DNA of 64,000 nucleotides from Pseudomonas sp. B21-048 (GTDB taxonomy: Bacteria > Pseudomonadota > Gammaproteobacteria > Pseudomonadales > Pseudomonadaceae): positions 4,278,001-4,342,000 of the forward strand of contig NZ_CP087168.1 in the NCBI RefSeq assembly GCF_024748615.1, read 5' to 3'. The position numbers and the translations under genes are program-made. Shown here piece after piece: positions 58,701-64,000 of the stretch (the first letter of the stretch is position 1; the number at the start of each line of letters is the position of its first letter). The notes beneath the pieces are model-generated. The model saw only the letters and a program-made list of their open reading frames with translations. It did no database searches and was not told the origin of the DNA.

Positions 58701-59083
58701 CATTTATCATCCTGCGACATCGAGTCAGGTGAATTCAGACGCACCCATTCGCCGGCCTGAAGACCAACATCAATGTTGGCCCTGTACCAGTTACCACTTC
58801 GCGTGGTCATGTGGTAACGCAAAGTCTTTACATATATCCGGCCATTCTCAAACTTGTACTGACAGACCAACTGAGTCTTCAACGAAGACACACGCGGGTG
58901 CGTCTGATGGAGAGTGGTGGTGACCGCATCACTCCAGAAAACTTCGGAATATTGTGCACCTTCACCTTGCTCGCGAAATGAGCCGTCCTCCAGTTCAGTG
59001 ATATGCGCATAGCTGGTCGTCTGGACATTTTCATCATCCAGCCAGGCTCTACCTTTAGCTCCATCATCAACGTATTCGTTCAT
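55799..59083 (-). CDS. Ig-repeat protein, first gene of the Tc locus (about eight Ig domains)
   Basis: 1094 residues from ATG 59083. The first 200 residues are a beta-sandwich-like module (NWYRANIDVGLQAGEWVRLN, HDYVVCLDSLLGAPDFGVSL). Then about eight Ig-like repeats follow, each with a P-x-I-x-G-x-G/S-x-x-G-x-x-V pattern: PRPTISGTGVSGSTVKVW, FTLSGTGGEAGAIARVF, RPKFSGTGHHWDN, FPIFSGTCWPGAEVNF, AVFGFGYPGDTVSLAFAD, PVFAGTAEKGSAVALF. No signal peptide or membrane anchor. It precedes the TcA-like genes and should share regulation with them through the palindromes. Confidence 0.72.
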   Translation of the reverse strand: MNEYVDDGAKGRAWLDDENVQTTSYAHITELEDGSFREQGEGAQYSEVFWSDAVTTTLHQTHPRVSSLKTQLVCQYKFENGRIYVKTLRYHMTTRSGNWYRANIDVGLQAGEWVRLNSPDSMSQDDKWHDYVVCLDSLLGAPDFGVSLTIRVDYDGTNNDVEPHEGWGTDVFPSQKPIIEVPAPGAVVEMPFSVSGGNGLYGNGAKVNLLCLYSGNVTLLRSATVGRDGRWNASISLPPGVSSFYAKQIIGSETSGSSNIVTIKRSVAAPQITKPSSNETVDPRPTISGTGVSGSTVKVWQTNPYRVLVTGTQVGANLNWSKQSEVALESPSVTIRAQATLDGVSSPETENRTFIVRLNSLSITSPAAGSLQNQTFTLSGTGGEAGAIARVFLDLNDTPVGASETLTGDQWSASVTVPVGPASVVAQNFKGQLESPRSTPRHFKIRPPKFSSFTACPADDNTVTFSGNGGYVGEVPAYIEITFTSPELAPIELPVQTSSWTYTSANWVPGNYTCQARQWVCGASAGEKIYSEATAPFSFSISVPTPTLTFHVGEDQRPKFSGTGHHWDNQPDTQVEVSGGTSPVPKTPVILGQWSAEASVPWAPGSHSVKARQLFQASGSPELASAWTEPVSVVVRPRLPTIDTIDEDGLFPIFSGTCWPGAEVNFVFSDGGPSGSATDSDKDGRWTFTRSQLSLPGAHTVTATQTFGGQTSNPASKSFSVAVVKPVITPITVPVGHQDSVIEGHSGVPGAVMKIYDQRTEEYLGEAPVTEGKWAVIIDELAFGPSDIYARQTFNQTHSAHSQHVRLEVTLLAPVVQTPLPDDTVARRFRIQGRGARPKGSDAAYVYVWLNDAPDPWDVRVVWNTGHWEFDAVLPVGAHTLTFQQYFRDHKSVCEELVLAVVPAKPFIETPASGETIEAHMAVFGFGYPGDTVSLAFADAIEVPLGTAQVQEDGTWSLRLPLDRPAGQAALLAQQRYGEHLSGWTEARALELRSDPPLFTTPRSGRWILPQPVFAGTAEKGSAVALFAWFDPELKLGEAPFTGQSWEATPSQAVRSEEHWVRAQTSGGTQTSAMADSPRFEVIAVAPEAARSGV

Positions 59084-59153
59084 TTCAGCGGCTCTCAACA
59101 AGGCATAGGCGACAACTTGTCAAAAGCCTACTGGCCTCCTGATCCGCTTACTA

Positions 59154-59171
59154 CTGTCAGAACTGACAGTC
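59154..59171. promoter_or_regulatory. 18-bp palindrome upstream of the first Ig gene
   Basis: ACTGTCAGAACTGACAGT, 8-bp arms around AA, 71 bases before the ATG of the Ig gene. Identical to the core of 55754-55781. A promoter-proximal operator is likely. Confidence 0.7.
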
Positions 59172-59584
59172 AGAAAGATCAAAATGGTATAAAAATAAAT
59201 GTGCTGATTTCGAAAACAAAGAATCCCGTTTCAGGTCTATCCGCACACCGTCTTCAGACACCGGCCGCAAACTACAACGTCTTGCGCCTTTGCCTACAGA
59301 TCCGCCAGAATCCGCCGGCTTGTGCGCTTTGGTATTGCCCCGTAACTTGATCCGCGTCGCTGCTCATCAGCGGCCGGGTTTAGTCGCTCGGGGTGTGTCA
59401 TCAAGGTGCATTGCGCCTCTATCAGTCAGGTATTCCCTATCCCTGCACTTGATGGTGGTTGTGCGCAGGGCGCTTCGGCGCGCCGGTTTTTGGTGACATT
59501 TCCCCGGTCGACTAACCTGCGTACAGCCGCCACCCTCCGTTTAGTCGCGAAGTGGTCAAGGCTCCAATTAAGGGAAAAATCACT
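59172..59584 (+). other. Long leader between the palindrome and the DUF6124 gene
   Basis: About 410 bases with no convincing gene. The last part leads into a GGGAAAAA ribosome-site-like stretch before ATG 59585. I have the impression that a similar leader precedes other DUF6124 genes, so it may contain a conserved untranslated region or small RNA. Confidence 0.35.
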
Positions 59585-59959
59585 ATGTTCAAAGCCACAC
59601 CCAATCCCCCACCCGAAACCGACCCGGTTTCCCCCTACGCCTCCCTCGATTCAAGAAAACTCCACGCCGCCGCCGAAAAGGCCCTCGACCACTACCTCAA
59701 ACCCGATATCGAATCGCTGCGCTCATCCCGGGACCGTGCCATGAAAATGTTCACCGTCGCACCTGATGCAAACCCCGAAGCCCTTGTCATCCAGACCTAT
59801 GAAACCTTTTCCTCGGTGAGCATTTTGCTGCTGGATCTGGCGGACAGCCTGGAAGACAAACAGCGGCATCTGGCGATGGCGATTTATCAGATGAGTGAGA
59901 TGGGGTTGATGCTGGCGGAGAGGTCGCTGGATATCGAGCGGGCGATTAAGCCGGCCTAG
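59585..59959 (+). CDS. DUF6124 family protein
   Basis: 124 residues beginning MFKATPNPPPETDPVSPYAS and continuing SRKLHAAAEKALDHYLKP, the hallmark of a small family found in many copies in Pseudomonas (DUF6124, formerly DUF3077). Proline-rich head, then helices with an MSEMGLMLAERSLD end. No enzymatic motif. Often described as a stationary-phase or stress-linked small protein, but I know no firm function. Ends before a REP pair. Confidence 0.85.
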   Translation: MFKATPNPPPETDPVSPYASLDSRKLHAAAEKALDHYLKPDIESLRSSRDRAMKMFTVAPDANPEALVIQTYETFSSVSILLLDLADSLEDKQRHLAMAIYQMSEMGLMLAERSLDIERAIKPA

Positions 59960-59984
59960 CCTTTAAGTATTGGCCGTCTGGTCT

Positions 59985-60078
59985 GACGCCATCGCGGGCA
60001 AGCCCGCCCACAGGGATCTTCGGTGAACACACGATAGGTGAACACCGCCGAAACTGTGAGCGGGCTTGCCTGCGATGA
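59985..60078. repeat. REP pair after the DUF6124 gene
   Basis: GCGGGCAAGCCCGCCCACAG and a slightly diverged complement (GAGCGGGCTTGCCTGCGATG) around a 35-base centre. Marks the 3' side of the DUF6124 gene. Confidence 0.85.
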
Positions 60079-60101
60079 CAATAGTGAAGCCGCCGCAGCC
60101 T

Positions 60102-60461
60102 TCAGGCCGAAGCAGGCAACGGCTGAAAACTGAAGTACTGCTTCAACGCCTCGACCAATTGCTCATACTCCGGCGGTGCCCGTTGCAGGCTGAAGCCGGC
60201 GTCATAGTGGTGAGGGGTTTCGTCTTCGTGGCACCACAGGCAGCAGGCGTTGAGGTCGATCACCTGCTGACAATGGCCATCCATGGGGATTTTCAGGCGC
60301 AGGTCAAAATCGGCGCCCACCATCATCGGCAACTGGCTGATCAACATCAGCCCGTCCTCGGACAGATTGCCCAGAAAGCCGATGGGTTTGTCGGTGACGC
60401 TGTTGAACACTTTGAGAAAATACGGCAGTTGATGCCGCTCGATCCGGCGGTCAGTGAACAT
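60102..60461 (-). CDS. PilZ domain protein
   Basis: 119 residues from ATG 60461. The c-di-GMP motifs are visible: TDRRIERH (R-x3-R) near the start and LGNLSEDGLML (D/N-x-S-x-x-G). The remainder is the PilZ beta-barrel (VDFDLRLKI-type strands; HYDAGFSL). It would bind cyclic-di-GMP and act on an unknown partner. An in-frame start at 60578 would add 39 residues of unrelated helix; the shorter form is the usual PilZ size. Confidence 0.85.
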   Translation of the reverse strand: MFTDRRIERHQLPYFLKVFNSVTDKPIGFLGNLSEDGLMLISQLPMMVGADFDLRLKIPMDGHCQQVIDLNACCLWCHEDETPHHYDAGFSLQRAPPEYEQLVEALKQYFSFQPLPASA

Positions 60462-60703
60462 GCTGATTTCGCTACGCAAGGCCCTTAAGCAGGGCCGCAC
60501 TAATGCTTCGGAACGGGCCTGCTCTATTGCTTGATAGGCATAAGCCGCGCTCTCCCCGATCCCGGTGCGACAGTCCATCCTTCCGCTGCCGCTTACTGCT
60601 GCCGATCACAGGTGTTACCTCGAATTAGAAACAAGGCTCTAAACCGATTTATTCGACTATAGCTCACCGCCACCGGTCAGCCAGCCTTTGAATACCCCTT
60701 CAA

Positions 60704-61078
60704 TCAGAACCGGGTCGGGCTCACGACTGCCGCGCTACGAGTCGGGTAATGCCCCAGGCTCTGCAAAGTTTCCAGACGCGCGCGGGCGCGGTAGGCGTAT
60801 TCGCTTTGCGGGTACGCGACGATGATGAACTGGTAGGTCTGCGCCGCATCGATAAACAGCTTCTGCCGTTCCAGGCACTGGCCGCGCATCATCGACACTT
60901 CCGGCCACACATGCGGGCGGGCGCGGCTGTCGCGCTCGACTTTGGACAACTCAAGCATCACCTGTTCGCAGTTACCGCGATCATAGGCGCTGTAGGCATT
61001 ATTCAAATGATGGTTCATCGACCAACGGGTGCAGCCCACGACACTGAGGGCAAGGGCGGCAATGAGCACGAATCGCAT
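60704..61078 (-). CDS. Small TPR-like lipoprotein
   Basis: 124 residues. LALSVVGCTRW is a lipobox after a short hydrophobic signal; mature protein attached at Cys16. The body (NNAYSAYDRGNCEQVMLELSKVE, FIDAAQTYQFIIVAYPQSEYAYRARARLETL) has TPR-like helices seen in assembly-type lipoproteins. Probably outer-membrane. Precise role unknown. Confidence 0.85.
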   Translation of the reverse strand: MRFVLIAALALSVVGCTRWSMNHHLNNAYSAYDRGNCEQVMLELSKVERDSRARPHVWPEVSMMRGQCLERQKLFIDAAQTYQFIIVAYPQSEYAYRARARLETLQSLGHYPTRSAAVVSPTRF

Positions 61079-61268
61079 GGGGGATCTCCTGTCTTGAGCT
61101 CTGTATCGACTCGTTGGCGGAAATCTTCAGGATGGCTGCTGCAAAGTTGTCGGGGCTCAATAAAGAAAGCAATAACCAAGTTCTTCACAAAAAGTAGTGC
61201 AAACGAACAATGACTACACCTACGGACCATAGTAGCCTCTGCTAGCGCTTGAACTCAGGAGTCTTTGC

Positions 61269-62720
61269 ATGTCCGTCCGTCGTACCAAAATCGTCGCTAC
61301 CCTTGGCCCGGCCAGTAACTCGCCGGAAGTTCTCGAACAGCTGATTCTGGCTGGCCTGGACGTCGCCCGTCTGAACTTCTCCCACGGCACCCCCGACGAG
61401 CACAAGGCTCGCGCGAAGCTGGTGCGTGACCTCGCGGCCAAGCACGGCCGCTTCGTCGCCCTGCTGGGTGACCTGCAAGGCCCGAAAATCCGTATCGCCA
61501 AATTCGCCAACAAGAAGATCGAGCTGAAGATCGGTGATCAATTCACCTTTTCCACCAGCCATCCGTTGACCGAAGGCAACCAGCAAGTGGTCGGCATCGA
61601 CTACCCGGACCTGGTGAAAGACTGCGGCGTGGGCGACGAGCTGCTGCTCGACGACGGCCGCGTGGTGATGCGCGTCGACACCGCCACCGCCACCGAACTG
61701 CACTGCACCGTGACCATCGGCGGCCCGCTGTCGGACCACAAAGGCATCAACCGTCGCGGTGGCGGCCTGACCGCACCGGCCCTGACCGAGAAAGACAAGG
61801 CCGACATCAAGCTCGCTGCGGAAATGGAAGTCGACTACCTCGCGGTGTCCTTCCCGCGTGACGCCGCCGACATGGAGTACGCCCGTCAACTGCGCGACGA
61901 AGCCGGCGGTACTGCCTGGCTGGTGGCGAAGATCGAACGCGCCGAAGCCGTGGCCGACGACGAAACCCTCGACGGCCTGATCAAGGCCTCCGACGCGGTG
62001 ATGGTGGCCCGTGGTGACTTGGGTGTGGAAATCGGCGACGCCGAGCTGGTGGGCATTCAGAAGAAAATCATTCTGCACGCACGCCGCCACAACAAGGCTG
62101 TGATCGTTGCGACCCAGATGATGGAGTCGATGATCCAGAACCCGATGCCAACCCGCGCCGAAGTGTCCGACGTAGCCAACGCCGTGCTCGACTACACCGA
62201 CGCCGTGATGCTCTCGGCCGAAAGTGCTGCCGGTTTGTACCCGCTGGAAGCAGTGCAAGCCATGGCGCGCATCTGCATCGGCGCTGAAAAGCACCCGACC
62301 AGCAAGACCTCCAGCCACCGTATCGGCACGGTCTTCGAAAGCTGCGACCAGAGCATCGCGCTGGCGGCCATGTACACCGCCAACCACTTCCCGGGCGTGA
62401 AGGCGATTATCGCTTTGACCGAAAGTGGCTACACGCCGTTGATCATGTCGCGCATCCGTTCCTCGGTGCCGATCTACGCGTTCTCCCCACACCGCGAAAC
62501 CCAGGCCCGCGCGGCCATGTTCCGTGGCGTCTATACCGTACCGTTCGACCCGGCATCGCTGCCGCCTGAGCAAGTCAGCCAGGCCGCGATCGACGAGTTG
62601 CTCAAATTGGGCGTGGTCGAGAAAGGCGACTGGGTCATCCTGACCAAGGGCGACAGCTACCACACCATCGGCGGCACCAACGGGATGAAAATCCTGCACG
62701 TGGGCGACAAGATGGTCTGA
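61269..62720 (+). CDS. pyk: Pyruvate kinase
   Basis: 483 residues. Active-site and cofactor motifs: KIVATLGPASNSPE, ARLNFSHG, LLGDLQGPKIR, LVAKIERAEA, VMVARGDLGVEIG (K/Mg site), ATQMMESMI (Thr catalytic region). It converts PEP and ADP to pyruvate and ATP. It resembles PykA of gamma-proteobacteria, which is controlled by AMP and sugar phosphates. CAGGAG supports ATG 61269; terminator follows. Confidence 0.96.
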   Translation: MSVRRTKIVATLGPASNSPEVLEQLILAGLDVARLNFSHGTPDEHKARAKLVRDLAAKHGRFVALLGDLQGPKIRIAKFANKKIELKIGDQFTFSTSHPLTEGNQQVVGIDYPDLVKDCGVGDELLLDDGRVVMRVDTATATELHCTVTIGGPLSDHKGINRRGGGLTAPALTEKDKADIKLAAEMEVDYLAVSFPRDAADMEYARQLRDEAGGTAWLVAKIERAEAVADDETLDGLIKASDAVMVARGDLGVEIGDAELVGIQKKIILHARRHNKAVIVATQMMESMIQNPMPTRAEVSDVANAVLDYTDAVMLSAESAAGLYPLEAVQAMARICIGAEKHPTSKTSSHRIGTVFESCDQSIALAAMYTANHFPGVKAIIALTESGYTPLIMSRIRSSVPIYAFSPHRETQARAAMFRGVYTVPFDPASLPPEQVSQAAIDELLKLGVVEKGDWVILTKGDSYHTIGGTNGMKILHVGDKMV

Positions 62721-62741
62721 GTACCGGACCGCTGAAAAACC

Positions 62742-62782
62742 AAAAAGCCCCGCCATGTGAATGGCGGGGCTTTTTGGTTTTT
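62742..62782 (+). terminator. Terminator of pyk
   Basis: GCCCCGCCAT-GTGA-ATGGCGGGGC stem flanked by A5 and T5, then GGTTTTT; strong intrinsic terminator, usable from both sides. Confidence 0.96.
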
Positions 62783-62813
62783 ACTTCGTAAGTTGTGTTG
62801 CCATCAGTTGCGC

Positions 62814-63749
62814 TTAACCATGGGGTACAAAGACATCCGCCAGCAGTTGATTGCGCGGCAAACCGGCCAGGTACAAGCGCCGGGCAAAGGCGTCGACGCT
62901 GTCGGGAGCCCCGCAGACCAAGGCCAGGGTTTGCCGCGAATCAAGCTGTAGCTGCGCCAACGCCGCTGGCAACTCGGCCGCGGTCCACAACTCGAGCGTC
63001 AGGTTTTCACGACCGTTGGCCATGGCTTGCAGGGGGTTGGCCAGATAGTGCTCATCGGCGTCATGGGCCAGGTGGATCACGCGGATGGCGCCTTGGTGAT
63101 CCTGACGCAATGCTTCGCGCAAGATACCGAACAACGGCCCCAGCCCGGTGCCGGCCGCCAATAACCACAGCGGTCGGGCGTGCCAGTCCGGGTCGTAATG
63201 CAACGCCCCGCCGCGCAATTCGCCAAGGCGGATCGGATCACCGATTTGCAGCTGTCGTGCCGCATCACTGAATTCCCCCGGTTGGCGACAATCGAGGTGG
63301 AATTCCAGAAAACGGTCTTCTTCCGGCAGGCTGGCCAAGGAGTAAGGCCGCGCAATCCGACCCGCCCACAACACCAGATGCTGCCCCGCTTGATAGCGCA
63401 ACGGATGTTCGCTCATCAGGCGCAAACGCAAAACGCCGGGGCTCAGCCAATCGCTGGCGGTTACGGTTGCGGCCTGGCCATCGCGCATCGGATCAAAGGT
63501 TTCCACCTGCAGATTCTCAACCACCTGACACTGACAGGCCAGACGCCAACCCTGCTGACGCTGTTCATGACTCAAGGCATCGGGACGACTGTCGCCGGGC
63601 AAACCTTCAACACATTTAACCAGGCACGCATGGCAACTGCCGGCGCGACAGCTGTAGGGCACCGACACGCCGTTCTGATTCAAGGCATCGAGCAGGTTGC
63701 TGCCCGCCGCCACCGTCCATTGGCGTTCGCCGACGCGTAATTCAGGCAT
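62814..63749 (-). CDS. 2Fe-2S ferredoxin/flavin oxidoreductase
   Basis: 311 residues from ATG 63749, with GGGAG 7 bases upstream. N-terminal plant-type 2Fe-2S domain (CRAGSCHACLVKC; last Cys in WRLACQCQV), a FAD-binding barrel with RPYSLAS, and a NAD(P)-binding domain (LLAAGTGLGPLFGILRE, LVCGAPDSV). This is the phenol-hydroxylase reductase/CDP-deoxyglucoseen-reductase layout; it passes electrons from NAD(P)H to an oxygenase or similar partner, not visible here. Its start lies within the end of the GGDEF gene, so the two are translationally coupled. Confidence 0.9.
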   Translation of the reverse strand: MPELRVGERQWTVAAGSNLLDALNQNGVSVPYSCRAGSCHACLVKCVEGLPGDSRPDALSHEQRQQGWRLACQCQVVENLQVETFDPMRDGQAATVTASDWLSPGVLRLRLMSEHPLRYQAGQHLVLWAGRIARPYSLASLPEEDRFLEFHLDCRQPGEFSDAARQLQIGDPIRLGELRGGALHYDPDWHARPLWLLAAGTGLGPLFGILREALRQDHQGAIRVIHLAHDADEHYLANPLQAMANGRENLTLELWTAAELPAALAQLQLDSRQTLALVCGAPDSVDAFARRLYLAGLPRNQLLADVFVPHG

Positions 63750-64000
63750 CGACATTCTCCCAGGCCGCCGCGCAACGGTTGCGGCCATCACGCTTGGCGC
63801 GGTACAGCGCCTGATCGGCCCTCTGCAAGGCGTCATCCAGATCATCGCCCAGCTCCAACAACGTCATGCCCGCCGACAGGCTGAGATTGGATACATCCAG
63901 GCCGATCAACTCGACATCCATAAAAGCCATGCGCAACCGCTCGCAACACGCGGTCAGGCGTTCAGGATCACAATCGGGCAATAGCACCACGAACTCTTCA
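63742..64000 (-). CDS. GGDEF-domain diguanylate cyclase, C-terminal part
   Basis: Partial: the window edge cuts the gene at EEFVVLLPDC, i.e. within the GG(D/E)EF signature itself. The remaining 85 residues are the C-terminal part of the cyclase domain (LSLSAGMTLLELGDDLDDALQRADQALYRAKRDGRNRC). It makes cyclic-di-GMP, the ligand of the PilZ protein 3.3 kb away. N-terminal sensor unknown. Confidence 0.88.
   Translation of the reverse strand, partial: EEFVVLLPDCDPERLTACCERLRMAFMDVELIGLDVSNLSLSAGMTLLELGDDLDDALQRADQALYRAKRDGRNRCAAAWENVDA

Noticed and set aside
61242..62756. A 504-codon open frame antisense to pyruvate kinase.
   Set aside because: Composition (many His/Gly/Val/Gln) is that of a GC-codon shadow, and pyk motifs are complete on the other strand.

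Overview
The window is a fluorescent-Pseudomonas-type chromosome segment. The evidence is the GC-rich codon use, an OprD-family porin, the MvaT silencer, the argJ-secA-dciA neighbourhood, a PctA-type chemoreceptor, a DUF6124 gene and many Pseudomonas REP hairpins (GCGGGCAAGCCCGC and GGCGAGGGAGCTTGCTCCC types). It begins inside an OprD-family porin and ends inside a GGDEF protein. I see no rRNA, tRNA or CRISPR.

Region 1 (1-27.3 kb) is core genome: MscS channel, YajQ, PanE-like reductase, a sensor kinase joined to a PduO-type cobalamin adenosyltransferase, GST plus a Nudix-ThiE fusion, argJ, secA, dciA, a HerA-like ATPase, a dCache chemoreceptor, a glycosyltransferase/deacetylase/flippase-like lipid module, purU, mvaT and sbcB. 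A translationally coupled membrane operon follows: RDD, SpoIIM-like, DUF4129, DUF4350, then MoxR and DUF58 at 40.7-43.3 kb.

Region 2 (27,267-40,735) is a 13.5-kb island inserted exactly at the ATGA stop/start overlap between the DUF4350 and moxR genes. It is bounded by 7-bp direct repeats (CTTATGA) and 7/8 inverted repeats. Its left end holds a wrecked Tn554-type recombinase locus with an intact TnpC-like gene. The intact core is a probable beta-hydroxyaspartate catabolic module: iminosuccinate-reductase-like, hydroxyaspartate dehydratase-like, SDF acidic amino-acid carrier, periplasmic asparaginase/glutaminase, RidA, and a YheO/DauR-like regulator. An aminoacyl-tRNA deacylase (YbaK) plus HAD pair and a DEDDh nuclease lie nearby. 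The right third is decayed: a gene with an in-frame stop, a metallophosphoesterase with a deletion, a frameshifted large gene, and an orphan Phd antitoxin.

Region 3 (43.3-59.1 kb, minus strand) is a four-gene locus read Ig-repeat protein, TccA-like, TccB-like, Ig-repeat protein. It encodes a split TcA toxin subunit without any TcB or TcC partner here, between two giant Ig-fold proteins. The same 18-bp palindrome (TACTGT-N8-ACAGT core, SOS-box-like) stands upstream of the first gene and again upstream of the TccA-like gene.

Region 4 (59.6-64 kb) returns to core genes: DUF6124, PilZ, a small lipoprotein, pyruvate kinase, and a 2Fe-2S/flavin reductase overlapping a GGDEF protein. The two strongest candidates for undescribed biology are the BC-less Tc/Ig locus with its shared operator and the hydroxyaspartate module on the island.
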